In this document: in pieces, positions 1 to 11,823 of the stretch
Position numbering within the stretch: position 1 is the first letter of the stretch
Layout: the number at the start of each line of letters is the position of its first letter
Source of the DNA: Saccoglossus kowalevskii
Taxonomy: Eukaryota; Hemichordata; Enteropneusta; Harrimaniidae
Assembly (NCBI RefSeq): GCF_000003605.2
Contig: NW_003106964.1
Coordinates: 1 to 39,906, forward strand
Length of the DNA stretch: 39,906 nucleotides
Direction: 5' to 3'
Position numbers and translations under genes: made by a program
Notes under the pieces: model-generated
Seen by the model: only the letters and a program-made list of their open reading frames with translations
What the model was told of the DNA's origin: nothing
Database searches by the model: none

Positions 1-87
1 TCATCAGTAAACATAGTGCATGTCTTCAGCATAACAATTCTATCCAGATGTGAACATAGTGCATGTCTTCAGCATAACAATTCTATC

Positions 88-302
88 CAGTTGTGAACAT
101 AGTGCATGTCTTCAGCATAACTATTCTATTCAGATGTAAACATAGTGCATGTCTTTTGCACAACAATTCTATTCTGATGTGAACATAGTGCATGTCTTCA
201 GCATAAAAATACGAGTCAGATGTGAACATAGTGAATGTCTTTAGCATAACAATACGCGTCAGATGTGAACATAGTGCATGTCTTCAGCATAACAATACGA
301 GT
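88..302 (+). repeat. Five-monomer block repeated 860 bp downstream (948-1162)
   Basis: The order of variants is the same in both copies: ccag junction, taactattctatt, a unit ending ttctgatg, acgagt tail, then the gtgaatgtcttta unit with acgcgt tail. The offset is exactly 20 x 43 bp. The same order recurs near 3520-3660, 9780-9930, 11590-11750, 14770-14940, 22790-22940, 25840-25990, 29370-29520, 35030-35190 and 36880-37030. It is a second standard cassette of the array, often joined to the gcgagt/atgaga units downstream. Confidence 0.85.
174..259 (+). repeat. Two monomers of the CpG-bearing tail family (acgagt, acgcgt)
   Basis: The first unit (174-216) ends in aaaatacgagt. The second (217-259) carries gtgaatgtcttta in its front and ends in acgcgt, a 6-bp palindrome. 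The tail is the same length as the ttctatt tail but differs at several bases and adds one to three CpGs. This family also includes gcgagt (604-646), atgagt (1894-1936) and acgatt tails. Units of the two families alternate in fixed orders rather than at random. Confidence 0.92.
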
Positions 303-689
303 CAGATGTGAACATAGTGCATGTCTTCAGCGTAATATTTCTATTCAGATATAAACATAGTGCATGTCTTCAGCATAACAATACGAGTCGGTTGTGAACA
401 TAGTGCATGTCATCAGCATAACTATTCTCTTCAGATGTAAACAAAATGCATGTCTTCAGCACAAAAATTCTATTCAGATGTGAACATAGTGCATGTCTTC
501 AGCATAAAAATACGAGTCAGATGTGAACATAGTGCATGCCATCAGCATAAAAATACGAGTCAGATGTGAACATAGAGCATGTCTTCAGCATAACAATACG
601 CGTCAGATGTGAACATAGTGCATGTCTTCAGCATAACAATGCGAGTCGGATGTGACCATAGTGCATGTCTTCAGCATAACAATACGAGC

Positions 690-775
690 CAGATGTGAAC
701 ATAGTCCATGTCTTCAGTATAAACATACTTATCAGATGTGAACATAGTGCGTGTCTTCAGCACAACAATTATATT
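690..775 (+). repeat. Two-monomer marker: acttat tail followed by attatatt tail
   Basis: Unit one carries the variant catagtccatg and ends aaacatacttat. Unit two carries gtgcgtgtcttcagcac and ends caattatatt. The pair nearly always travels together. In many places it occurs twice, 129 bp apart, around a unit with gaccatag and a gagcc tail (for example 1560-1800, 3918-4150, 13254-13500, 17395-17640, 26775-27020, 31075-31320). This six-unit cassette is the most easily recognised landmark of the higher-order repeat, with roughly 18 full or partial copies in the window. Confidence 0.88.
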
Positions 776-818
776 CAGATGTGAACATAGTGCATGTCTT
801 CAGCATAACAATTCTATT
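776..818 (+). repeat. Consensus-type monomer (CpG-free tail, ttctatt)
   Basis: This copy matches the commonest base at every position. It starts with the E-box-like cagatg, continues through catagtgcatgtcttcagc and ends with caattctatt. It has no CpG. Closely related tails differ in one or two bases: cac for cat before aacaattctatt (819-861), ctt for cat followed by caaatgtaaac, cgt with aacatttctatt (2109-2151), and cagttctatt. I placed the monomer start at cagatgtg for convenience; any rotation is equally valid. Confidence 0.95.
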
Positions 819-1162
819 CAGATGTGAACATAGTGCATGTCTTCAGCACAACAATTCTATTGAGATGTGAACATAGTGCATGTCTTCAGCTTAACAATTC
901 TATTCAAATGTAAACATAGTGCATGTCTTCAGCATAACAATTCTATCCAGATGTGAACATAGTGCATGTCTTCAGCATAACTATTCTATTCAGATGTAAA
1001 CATAGTGCATGTCTTTAGCACAACAATTCTATTCTGATGTGAACATAGTGCATGTCTTCAGCATAAAAATACGAGTCAGATGTGAACATAGTGAATGTCT
1101 TTAGCATAACAATACGCGTCAGATGTGAACATAGTGCATGTCTTCAGCATAACAATACGATT

Positions 1163-1849
1163 CATATGTGAACATAGTGCATGTCTTTAGCATAACAATA
1201 CGCGTCAGATGTGAACATAGTGCATGTCTTCAGCATAACAATGCGAGTCAGATGTGAACTTAGCGCATGTCTTCAGCATAACAGTGCGAGTCGGATGTGA
1301 CCATAGTGCACGTCTTCGGCATAACTATTCTATTCAGATGTAAACATATTGCATGTCTTCAGCACAACAATACTATTCAGATGTGAACAGAGTGCATGTC
1401 TTCAGCATAACAATTCTATTCAGATATGAACATAGTGCATGTCTTCAGCACAGCAATTCTATTGAGATGTGAACATAGTGCATGTCTTCAGCTTAACAAT
1501 TCTATTCAAATGTAAACATAGTGCATGTCTTCAGCATAACAATTCTATCCAGATGTGAACATAGTGCATGTCTTCAGCATAAACATACTTATCAGATGTG
1601 AACATAGTGCGTGTCTTCAGCACAACAATTATATTCAGATGTGACCATAGTGCATGTCTTCAGCATAACAATACGAGCCAGATGTGAACATAGTCCATGT
1701 CTTCAGCATAAACATACTTATCAGATGTGAACATAGTGCGTGTCTTCAGCACAACAATTATATTCAGATGTGAACATAGTGCATGTCTTCAGCATAACAA
1801 TTCTATTCAGATGAAAACATAGTGCATGTCTTCAGCACAACAATTCTAT
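1163..1849. repeat. Satellite monomers, mixed order, no gene
   Basis: Sixteen or so monomers in register. The stretch includes the taactattc, tattgc, cacagc and cttaac series and one copy of the acttat/attatatt cassette. It carries the rare variant gaacagagtg near 1385, which is shared with 8996-9005 and about 13729 and marks related copies. Nothing else is seen. Confidence 0.85.
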
Positions 1850-1893
1850 TCAGATGTGAACATAGTGCATGTCGTTAGCATAACAGTTCTATT

Positions 1894-1936
1894 CAGATGT
1901 GAACATAGTGCATGTCCTCAGCATAACAATATGAGT
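1894..1936 (+). repeat. Monomer type with atgagt tail, creating TGAGTCA at the junction
   Basis: The tail atgagt runs into the next unit's cagatg and gives TGAGTCA, the exact core bound by AP-1/GCN4-type bZIP proteins. About 30 such junctions occur, for example near 6359, 8638, 12077, 18288, 21643, 24437, 28048, 31446 and 39250. The type nearly always carries cctcagc in place of cttcagc. Binding is not shown by the sequence; the match may simply be a product of the repeat. Confidence 0.75.
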
Positions 1937-2543
1937 CAGATGTGAACATAGTGCATGTCTTCAGCACAACGATACGCGTCATATGTGGACATAGTGCATG
2001 TCATCAGCATAAAAATACGAGTAAGATGTGAACATAGCGCATGTCTGCAGCATAACAATACACGTCAGATGTGAACATAGTGCATGTCTTCGGCATAACA
2101 ATACGATTCGGATGTGAACATAGTGCATGTCTTCAGCGTAACATTTCTATTCAGATATAAACATAGTGCATGTCATCAGCATAACTATTCTCTTCAGATG
2201 TAAACATAGTGCATGTCTTCAGCACAAAAATTCTATTCAGATGTGAACATAGTGCATGTCTTCAGCATAAAAATACGAGTCAGATGTGAACATAGTGCAT
2301 TCCATCAGCTTAACAATTCTATTCAAATGTAAACATAGTGCATGTCTTCAGCATAACAATTCTATCCAGATGTGAACATAGTGCATGTCTTCAGCATAAA
2401 CATACTTATCAGATGTGAATATAGTGCGTGTCTTCAGCATAACAATTATATTCAGATGTGACCATAGTGCATGTCTTCAGCATAACAATATGAGCCAGAT
2501 GTGAACATAGTCCATGTCTTCAGCATAAACATACTTATCAGAT

Positions 2544-2762
2544 GTGAACATAGTGCGTGTCTTCTGCACAAAATTATATTCAGATGTGAAAATAATGCTT
2601 GTCTTCAGCATAACAATTCTATTCAGATGTAAACATAAGTGCATGTTTTCAGCACAAAAATTCTATTCAGATGTGAACATAGTGCATGTCTTCAGCATAA
2701 AAATACGAGTCAGATGTGAACATAGTGCATGCCATCAGCATAAAAATACGAGTCAGATGTGA
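2544..2762 (+). other. Chance forward ORF of 72 codons, not a gene
   Basis: The frame stays open because a 1-bp deletion near 2572 (cacaaaatta for cacaacaatta) and a 1-bp insertion near 2638 (cataagtgc) shift the reading of successive 43-bp units. The translation is just the satellite read in successive frames, with MNIV and VFS-type motifs recurring. There is no ribosome-binding or promoter context. I do not call it coding. Confidence 0.85.
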
Positions 2763-3686
2763 ACATAGTGCATGTCTTTAGCATAACAATACGCGTCAGA
2801 TGTGAACATAGTGCATGTCTTCAGCATAACAATGCGAGTCGGATGTGACCATAGTGCATGTCTTCAGCATAACAATACGAGCCAGATGTGAACATAGTCC
2901 ATGTCTTCAGCATAAACATACTTATCAGATGTGAACATAGTGCGTGTCTTCAGCACAACAATTATATTCAGATGTGAACATAGTGCATGTCTTCAGCATA
3001 ACAATTCTATTCAGATGTAAACATAGTGCATGTCTACAGCACAACAATTCTATTCAGATGTGAACATAGTGCATGTCTTCAGCACAACAATTCTATTCAG
3101 ATGTGAACATTGTGCATGTCTTTAGCATAACAGTTCTATTCAGATATAAACATAGTGCATGTCTTCAGCTTAACAATTCTATTCAAATGTAAACATAGTG
3201 CATGTCTTCAGCATAACAATTCTATCCAGATGTGAACATAGTGCATGTCTTCAGCACAACAATTCTATTGAGATGTGAACATAGTGCATGTCTTCAGCTT
3301 AACAATTCTATTCAAATGTAAACATAGTGCATGTCTTCAGCACAACAATTCTATCCTGATGTGAACATAGTGCATGTCTTCAGCACAACAATTCTATTGA
3401 GATGTGAACATAGTGCATGTCTTCAGCTTAACAATTCTATTCAAATGTAAACATAGTGCATGTCTTCAGCATAACAATTCTATCCAGATGTGAACATAGT
3501 GCATGTCTTCAGCATAACTATTCTATTCAGATGTAAACATAGTGCATGTCTTTAGCACAACAATTCTATTCTGATGTGAACATAGTGCATGTCTTCAGCA
3601 TAAAAATACGAGTCAGATGTGAACATAGTGAATGTCTTTAGCATAACAATACGCGTCAGATGTGAACATAGTGCATGTCTTCAGCA

Positions 3687-4160
3687 TAACAATACGAGTC
3701 GGATGTGAACATAGTGCATGTCATCAGCATAACTATTCTATTCAGATGTAAACATATTGCATGTCTTCAGCACAACAATACTATTCAGATGTGAACATAG
3801 TGCATGTCTTCAGCATAACAATTCTATTCAGATATGAACATAGTGCATGTCTTCAGCACAGCAATTCTATTGAGATGTGAACATAGTGCATGTCTTCAGC
3901 TTAACAATTCTATCCAGATGTGAACATAGTGCATGTCTTCAGCATAAACATACTTATCAGATGTGAACATAGTGCGTGTCTTCAGCACAACAATTATATT
4001 CAGATGTGACCATAGTGCATGTCTTCTGCATAACAATACGAGCCAGATGTGAACATAGTCCATGTCTTCAGCATAAACATACTTATCAGATGTGAACATA
4101 GTGCGTGTCTTCAGCACAAAATTATATTCAGATGTGAACATAATGCATGTCTTCAGCATA
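3687..4160. repeat. HOR block with distant copy at about 32815-33230
   Basis: The order runs gagtcgg junction, taactattc, tattgc, cacagc, then a fused unit with cttaac at its left and the ccag junction at its right (near 3898), followed by the acttat/attatatt cassette. The rare variant cttctgcataac occurs here (4023) and at 33151, an offset of 29128 bp. Two adjacent monomers are fused into one in both copies, which supports common descent. The 87-codon reverse ORF at 3896-4159 exists only because of this arrangement and a 1-bp deletion near 4119. Confidence 0.85.
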
Positions 4161-4213
4161 ACAATTCTATTCAGATGTAAACATAGTGCATGTCTTCAGC
4201 ACAACAATTCTAT

Positions 4214-5174
4214 TCAGATGTGAACATAGTGCATGTCGTTAGCATAACAGTTCTATTCAGATGTGAACATAGTGCATGTCCTCAGCATAACAATATGAGT
4301 CAGATATGAACATAGTGCATGTCTTCAGCATAACGATACGCGTCATATGTGGACATAGTGCATGTCATCAGCATAAAAATACGAGTAAGATGTGAACATA
4401 GCGCATGTCTGCAGCATAACAATACACGTCAGATGTGAACATAGTGCATGTCTTCGGCATAACAATACGATTCGGATGTGAACATAGTGCATGTCTTCAG
4501 CGTAACATTTCTATTCAGATATAAACATAGTGCATGTCATCAGCATAACTATTCTCTTCAGATGTAAACATAGTGCATGTCTTCAGCACAAAAATTCTAT
4601 TCAGATGTGAACATAGTGCATGTCTTCAGCATAAAAATACGAGTCAGATGAGAACATAGTGCATGCCATCAGCATAAAAATACGAGTCAGATGTGAACAT
4701 AGTGCATGTCTTTAGCATAACAATACGCGTCAGATGTGAACATAGTGCATGTCTTCAGCATAACAATGCGAGTCAGATGTGACCATAGTGCATGTCTTCA
4801 GCATAACAATACGAGCCAGATGTGAACATAGTCCATGTCTTCAGCATAAACATACTTATCAGATGTGAACATAGTGCGTGTCTTCAGCACAACAATTATA
4901 TTCAGATGTGAACATAGTGCATGTCTTCAGCATAACAATTCTATTCAGATGTAAACATAGTGCATGTCTACAGCACAACAATTCTATTCAGATGTGAACA
5001 TAGTGCATGTCTTCAGCACAACAATTCTATTCAGATGTGAACATTGTGCATGTCTTTAGCATAACAGTTCTATTCAGATATAAACATAGTGCATGTCTTC
5101 AGCTTAACAATTCTATTCAAATGTAAACATAGTGCATGTCTTCAGCATAACAATTCTATCCAGATGTGAACATA
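4214..5174. repeat. Segmental duplication, copy 2 (partners 1850-3240 and 38106-38453)
   Basis: Contains the same rare variants as 1850-3240. Its first part, about 4214-4560, also recurs near 38106-38453 at an offset of 33892 bp, identified by gagtaagatg and aatacacgtc in the same order. That is the longest-distance relationship I could confirm. No gene or other element is present. Confidence 0.82.
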
Positions 5175-5490
5175 GTGCATGTCTTCAGCACAACAATTCT
5201 ATTCAGATGTGAACATTGTGCATGTCTTTAGCATAACAGTTCTATTCAGATATAAACATAGTGCATGTCTTCAGCTTAACAATTCTATTCAAATGTAAAC
5301 ATAGTGCATGTCTTCAGCATAACAAATCTATCCAGATGTGAACATAGTGCATGTCTTCAGCACAACAATTCTATTGAGATGTGAACATAGTGCATGTCTT
5401 CAGCTTAACAATTCTATTCAAATGTAAACATAGTGCATGTCTTCAGCACAATAATTCTATTCAGATGTGAACATAGTGCATGTCTTCAGC
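5175..5490. repeat. Satellite monomers, CpG-free tails
   Basis: About seven monomers, mainly cacaac, cttaac and cataac units with ttctatt tails. They repeat the immediately preceding series, including gaacattgtgc and the gatataaac junction. Nothing else is seen. Confidence 0.85.
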
Positions 5491-5499
5491 ATAAAAATA

Positions 5500-6365
5500 C
5501 GAGTCAGATGTGAACATAGTGCATGTCTTCAGCATAACAATTCTATTCAGATGTGAACATAGTGCATGTCTACAGCACAACAATTCTATTCAGATGTGAA
5601 CATAGTGCATGTCTTCAGCACAACAATTTTATTCAGATGTGAACATAGTGCATGTCTTTAGCATAACAGTTCTATTCAGATATAAACATAGTGCATGTCT
5701 TCAGCTTAACAATTCTGTTCAAATGTAAACATAGTGCATGTCTTCAGCATAACAATTCTATCCAGATGTGAACATAGTGCATGTCTTCAGCACAACAATT
5801 CTATTGAGAAGTGAACATAGTGCATGTTTTCAGCTTAACAATTCTATCCAGATGTGAACATAGTGCATGTCTTCAGCATAACTATTCTATTCAGATGTAA
5901 ACATAGTGCATGTCTTTAGCACAACAATTCTATACTGATGTGAACATAGTGCATGTCTGCAGCATAAAAATACGAGTCAGATGTGAACATAGTGAATGTC
6001 TTTAGCCTAACAATACGCGTCAGATGTGAACATAGTGCATGTCTTCAGCATAACAATACGATTCAGATGTGAATATAGTGCATGTCTTTAGCATAACAAT
6101 ACGCGTCAGATGTGAACATAGTGCATGTCTTCAGCATAACAATGCGAGTCAGATGTGAACATAGCGCATGTCTTCAGCATAACAATGCGAGTCGGATGTG
6201 ACCACAGTGCACGTCTTCGGCATAACAATATGAGACAGATGTGAATATAGTCCATGTCTTCAGCATAAAAATACGAATCAGATGTGAACATACTGCGTGT
6301 CTTCAGCACAATAATTCTATTCAGATGTGAACATAGTGCATGTCCTCAGCATAACAATATGAGTC
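5500..6365. repeat. Block duplicated at 35612-36476 and, in part, at about 7980-8640
   Basis: The series ctacagcac, cacaac, cagttctatt, ctgttcaaatg, attgag, catgttttcagc and the rare tatactgatg is shared by all three places. The offset to the far copy is 30112 bp. Both that copy and this one have ctgcagcataaaa and agcctaac units, while the copy at about 8.0-8.6 kb lacks these two monomers: its offset is 2365 bp before and 2279 bp after, a difference of 86 bp. This copy is therefore closer to the one 30 kb away than to the one 2.3 kb away. Confidence 0.86.
6106..6309 (-). other. Recurring 67-codon reverse ORF, a product of the satellite
   Basis: Near-identical frames recur at 8385-8588, 11824-12027, 18595-18798, 24185-24388, 29518-29721, 36218-36421 and 37031-37234. 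Frames extended to 83 codons occur at 10019-10270, 14940-15191, 22895-23146 and 25991-26242. All end in YVHI followed by the TGA in CACATCTGA. Each is 4.7 monomers long because the gagacag variant removes one in-frame TGA. The protein has no signal, domain or period other than the 43-bp unit in rotating frames. The copies are similar because the DNA block is duplicated. I do not call a gene. Confidence 0.9.
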
Positions 6366-6366
6366 A

Positions 6367-7955
6367 GATGTGAACATAGTGCATGTCTTCAGCATAAAAA
6401 TACGAGTCAGATGTGAACATAGTGCATGTCTTCAGCAAAATAATATGCGTCAGATGTGAACATAGTGCATGTCTTCGGCAGAACATTTCTATTCAGATGT
6501 GAATATAGTGCATGTCTTCGGCATAAAAATACGAGTCTGATGTGAACATAGTGCATGTCTTCGGCATAACAATACGAGTCAGATGTGATCACAGTGCATG
6601 TCATCAGTATAACAATAAGAATCGGATGTGAACATAGTACATGTCTTCAGCATAAAAATACGAGTCAGATGTGAACATAGCGCATGTCTGCAGCATAACG
6701 ATACGCGTCAGATGTGAACATAGTACATGTCTTCGGCATAAAAATACGATTCAGATGTGAACATAGTGCATGTCTTTAGCATAACAATATGAGTCAGATG
6801 TGAACATAGCGCATGTCTGCAGCATAACAATACGCGTCAGATGTGAACATAGTGCATGTCTTCGGCATAACAATACGATTCGGGTGTGAACATAGTGCAT
6901 GTCTTCAGCGTAACATTTCAATTCAGATATAAACATAGTGCATGTCTTCAGCATAACAATACGAGTCGGATGTGAACATAGTGCATGTCATCAGCATAAC
7001 TATTCTATTCAGATGTAAACATATTGCATGTCTTCAGCACAACAATCCTATTCAGATGTGAACATAGTGCATGTCTTCAGCATAACAATTCTATTCAGAT
7101 ATGAACATAGTGCATGTCTTCAGCACAGCAATTCTATTGAGATGTGAACATAGTGCATGTCTTCAGCTTAACAATTCTATTCAAATGTAAACATAGTGCA
7201 TGTCTTCAGCATAACAATTCTATCCAGATGTGAACATAGTGCATGTCTTCAGCATAAACATACTTATCAGATGTGAACATAGTGCGTGTCTTCAGCACAA
7301 CAATTATATTCAGATGTGACCATAGTGCATGTCTTCAGCATAACAATACCAGCCAGATGTGAACATAGTCCATGTCTTCAGCATAAACATACTTATCAGA
7401 TGTGAACATAGTGCGTGTCTTCAGCACAACAATTATATTCAGATGTGAACATAATGCATGTCTTCAGCATAACAATTCTATTCAGATGTAAACATAGTGC
7501 ATGTCTTCAGCACAACAATTCTATTCAGATGTGAATATAGTGCATGTCTTCAGCGTAACATTTCTATTCAGATATAAACATAGTGCATGTCTTCAGCATA
7601 AAAATACGAGTCGGATGTGAACATAGTGCATGTCATCAGCATAACTATTCTATTCAGATGTAAACATATTGCATGTCTTCAGCACAACAATACTATTCAG
7701 ATGTGAACATAGTGCATGTCTTCAGCATAACAATTCTATTCAGATATGAACATAGTGCATGTCTTCAGCACAGCAATTCTATTGAGATGTGAACATAGTG
7801 CATGTCTTCAGCTTAACAATTCTATTCAAATGTAAACATAGTGCATGTCTTCAGCATAACAATTCTATCCAGATGTGAACATAGTGCATGTCTTCAGCAT
7901 AAACATACTTATCAGATGTGAACATAGTGCGTGTCTTCAGCACAACAATTATATT
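6367..7955. repeat. 1.59-kb block, copy 1 (partner 12386-13974)
   Basis: Offset 6019 bp (140 x 43 minus 1; the missing base is near 10698). The copies share the rare tail taccagcc (7350 and 13369), the cgggtgtg junction and the fttcaatt-type tail aacatttcaatt. I noted only single-base differences, such as aatccta against aatacta near 7050 and aacat against aacag at 13729. The match fails near 7955, where gaac stands against gacc. High identity over this length implies a recent duplication. Confidence 0.88.
6881..7525 (+). repeat. 15-monomer higher-order repeat, 645 bp
   Basis: Unit order: 1 gcgtaacattt; 2 gatataaac with acgagt; 3 cggatg with catcagcataactattc; 4 tattgc with cacaac; 5 plain; 6 gatatg with cacagc; 7 gagatg with cttaac; 8 caaatg with ccag junction; 9 acttat; 10 gtgcgtg with attatatt; 11 gaccatag; 12 gtccatg with acttat; 13 gtgcgtg with attatatt; 14 aatgc; 15 gtaaac with cacaac. 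Unit 1 of the next copy starts at 7526, exactly 645 bp on. This order is the reference for the other HOR entries. Confidence 0.88.
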
Positions 7956-8805
7956 CAGATGTGAACATAGTGCATGTCTTCAGCACAACAATTCTATTCA
8001 GATGTGAACATAGTGCATGTCTTTAGCATAACAGTTCTATTCAGATATAAACATAGTGCATGTCTTCAGCTTAACAATTCTGTTCAAATGTAAACATAGT
8101 GCATGTCTTCAGCATAACAATTCTATCCAGATGTGAACATAGTGCATGTCTTCAGCACAACAATTCTATTGAGATGTGAACATAGTGCATGTTTTCAGCT
8201 TAACAATTCTATCCAGATGTGAACATAGTGCATGTCTTCAGCATAACTATTCTATTCAGATGTAAACATAGTGCATGTCTTTAGCACAACAATTCTATAC
8301 TGATGTGAACATAGTGCATGTCTTCAGCATAACAATACGATTCAGATGTGAACATAGTGCATGTCTTTAGCATAACAATACGCGTCAGATGTGAACATAG
8401 TGCATGTCTTCAGCATAACAATGCGAGTCAGATGTGAACATAGCGCATGTCTTCAGCATAACAATGCGAGTCGGATGTGACCATAGTGCACGTCTTCGGC
8501 ATAACAATATGAGACAGATGTGAATATAGTCCATGTCTTCAGCATAAAAATACGAATCAGATGTGAACATACTGCGTGTCTTCAGCACAATAATTCTATT
8601 CAGATGTGAACATAGTGCATGTCCTCAGCATAACAATATGAGTCAGATGTGAACATAGTGCATGTCTTCAGCATAAAAATACGAGTCAGATGTGAACATA
8701 GTGCATGTCTTCAGCAAAATAATATGCGTCAGATGTGAACATAGTGCATGTCTTCGGCAGAACATTTCTATTCAGATGTGAACATAGTGCATGTCTTCGG
8801 CATAA

Positions 8806-10885
8806 CAATTCTATTCAGATGTGAATATAGTGCATGTCTTCAGCGTAACATTTCTATTCAGATATAAACATAGTGCATGTCTTCAGCATAAAAATACGAG
8901 TCGGATGTGAACATAGTGCATGTCATCAGCATAACTATTCTATTCAGATGTAAACATATTGCATGTCTTCAGCACAACAATACTATTCAGATGTGAACAG
9001 AGTGCATGTCTTCAGCATAACAATTCTATTCAGATATGAACATAGTGCATGTCTTCAGCACAGCAATTCTATTGAGATGTGAACATAGTGCATGTCTTCA
9101 GCTTAACAATTCTATTCAAATGTAAACATAGTGCATGTCTTCAGCATAACAATTCTATCCAGATGTGAACATAGTGCATGTCTTCAGCATAAACATACTT
9201 ATCAGATGTGAACATAGTGCGTGTCTTCAGCACAACAATTATATTCAGATGTGACCATAGTGCATGTCTTCAGCATAACAATACGAGCCAGATGTGAACA
9301 TAGTCCATGTCTTCAGCATAAACATACTTATCAGATGTGAACATAGTGCGTGTCTTCAGCACAACAATTATATTCAGATGTGAACATAGTGCATGTCTTC
9401 AGCATAACAATTCTATTCAGATGAAAACATAGTGCATGTCTACAGCACAACAATTCTATTCAGATGTGAACATAGTGCATGTCTTCAGCACAACAATTCT
9501 ATTCAGATGTGAACATTGTGCATGTCTTTAGCATAACAGTTCTATTCAGATATAAACATAGTGCATGTCTTCAGCTTAACAATTCTATTCAAATGTAAAC
9601 ATAGTGCATGTCTTCAGCATAACAATTCTATTCAGATGTGAACATAGTGCATGTCTTCAGCACAACAATTCTATTGAGATGTGAACATAGTGCATGTCTT
9701 CAGCTTAACAATTCTATTCAAATGTAAACATAGTGCATGTCTTCAGCATAACAATTCTATCCAGATGTGAACATAGTGCATGTCTTCAGCATAACTATTC
9801 TATTCAGATGTAAACATAGTGCATGTCTTTAGCACAACAATTCTATTCTGATGTGAACATAGTGCATGTCTTCAGCATAAAAATACGAGTCAGATGTGAA
9901 CATAGTGAATGTCTTTAGCATAACAATACGCGTCAGATGTGAACATAGTGCATGTCTTCAGCATAACAATACGATTCATATGTGAACATAGTGCATGTCT
10001 TTAGCATAACAATACGCGTCAGATGTGAACATAGTGCATGTCTTCAGCATAACAATGCGAGTCAGATGTGAACTTAGCGCATGTCTTCAGCATAACAGTG
10101 CGAGTCGGATGTGACCATAGTGCACGTCTTCGGCATAACAATATGAGACAGATGTGAATATAGTCCATGTCTTCAGCATAAAAATATGAATCAGATGTGA
10201 ACATAGTGCATTTCTTCAGCATAACAATTCTATTCAGATGTGAACATAGTGCATGTCTACAGCACAACAATTCTATTCAGATGTGAACATAGTACATGTC
10301 TTCAGCACAACAATTCTATTCAGATGTGAACATAGTGCATGTCTTTAGCATAACAGTTCTATTCAGATATAAACATAGTGCCTGTCTTCAGCTTAACAAT
10401 TCTGTTCAAATGTAAACATAGTGCATGTCTTCAGCATAACAATTCTATCCAGATGTGAACATAGTGCATGTCTTCAGCACAACAATTCTATTGAGATGTG
10501 AACATAGTGCATGTTTTCAGCTTAACAATTCTATCCAGATGTGAACATAGTGCATGTCTTCAGCATAACTATTCTATTCAGATGTAAACATAGTGCATGT
10601 CTTTAGCACAACAATTCTATACTGATGTGAACATAGTGCATGTCTTCAGCATAACAATATGAGTCAGATGTGAACATAGTGCATGTCTTCAGCATAAAAT
10701 ACGAGTCAGATGTGAACATAGTGCATGTCTTCAGCAAAATAATATGCGTCAGATGTGAACATGGTGCATGTCTTCGGCAGAACATTTCTATTCAGATGTG
10801 AACATAGTGCATGTCTTCGGCATAAAAATACGAGTCTGATGTGAACATAGTGCATGTCTTCGGCATAACAATACGAGTCAGGTGT
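8806..10885. repeat. 2.1-kb block, copy 1 (partner about 13535-15807)
   Basis: The offset is 4729 bp up to about 9470. It becomes 5007 bp after the extra 106 and 172 bp present in the partner, then 4921 bp after two monomers missing from the partner (here 9930-10020), and 4922 bp after the 1-bp deletion here near 10698. Shared rare variants include gaacagagtg, gatgaaaac, gtgcctgtc, tatactgatg and catggtgcatg. Each offset change pinpoints one event, so the two copies give a clean record of duplication and deletion. Confidence 0.88.
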
Positions 10886-10889
10886 GAAC

Positions 10890-11820
10890 ATAGAGCATGT
10901 CTTCAGCACAGCAATTCTATTGAGATGTGAACATAGTGCATGTCTTCAGCTTAACAATTCTATCCAGATGTGAACATGGTGCATGTCTTCAGCATAACTA
11001 TACTATTCAGATGTAAACATAGTGCATGTCTTTAGCACAACAATTCTATTCTGATGTGAACATAGTGCATGTCTTCAGCATAAAAATACGAGTCAGATGT
11101 GAACATAGTGAATGTCTTTAGCATAACAATACGCGTCAGATGTGAACATAGTGCATGTCTTCAGCATAACAATACAAGTCAGATGTGAACATAGTGCATG
11201 TCTTCAGAATAACAATTCTATTCAGATGTAAACATAGTGCATGTCTACAGCACAACAATTCTATTCAGATGTGAACATAGTGCATGTCTTCAGCACAACA
11301 ATTCTATTCAGATGTGAACATAGTGCATGTCTTTAGCATAACAGTTCTATTCAGATATAAACATAGTGCATGTCTTCAGCTTAACAATTCTATTCAAATG
11401 TAAACATAGTGCATGTCTTCAGCATAACAATTCTATCCAGATGTGAACATAGTGCATGTCTTCAGCACAACAATTCTATTGAGATGTGAACATAGTACAT
11501 GTCTTCAGCTTAACAATTCTATTCAAATGTAAACATAGTGCATGTCTTCAGCATAACAATTCTATCCAGATGTGAACATGGTGCATGTCTTCAGCATAAC
11601 TATTCTATTCAGATGTAAACATAGTGCATGTCTTTAGCACAACAATTCTATTCTGATGTGAACATAGTGCATGTCTTCAGCTAAAAAATACGAGTCAGAT
11701 ATGAACATAGTGAATGTCTTTAGCATAACAATACGCGTCAGATGTGAACATAGTGCATGTCTTCAGCATAACAATACGAGTCAGATGTGAACATAGTGCA
11801 TGTCTTTAGCATAACAATAC
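10890..11820. repeat. Satellite monomers joining two duplicated blocks
   Basis: About 21 monomers in register. The variant unit gaacatagagcatg next to cacagc marks the left join near 10890. The variant catggtgc occurs near 10976 and 11579, and two copies of the taactat/ttctgatg/gtgaatg cassette lie 602 bp (14 x 43) apart. One cgagt unit has a substituted start (cttcagctaaaaaa near 11676). No other feature is seen. Confidence 0.82.
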
Positions 11821-11823
11821 GCG

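Larger units (their letters stand above)
1850..3240. repeat. Segmental duplication within the array, copy 1 (partner 4214-5174)
   Basis: From about 1850 to 2300 this matches 4214-4664 at an offset of 2364 bp (55 x 43 minus 1). From about 2648 to 3240 it matches 4582-5174 at an offset of 1934 bp (45 x 43 minus 1). The difference is 430 bp, so ten monomers are present here and absent there. Rare shared variants are catgtcgttagc, gagtaagatg, aatacacgtc and gaacattgtgc. The 1-bp shortfall is the deletion near 4119. Confidence 0.85.

Noticed and set aside
217-259. Palindromes acgcgt, ctgcag, catatg and acatgt as operators or origins
   Set aside because: They are six-base palindromes produced by single substitutions in the unit and have no longer dyad around them.
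2544-2762. Forward 72-codon ORF as a gene
   Set aside because: It depends on two compensating 1-bp indels in satellite units and encodes only the rotated repeat.
3896-4159. Reverse 87-codon ORF, the longest in the window, as a gene
   Set aside because: It is satellite read in rotating frames, stays open by a fused unit and a 1-bp deletion, and has no coding features.
10019-10270. 83-codon reverse frames (also 14940, 22895, 25991) as members of a small protein family
   Set aside because: They are copies of one duplicated DNA block. Similarity extends equally through non-open flanks and does not follow codon positions.
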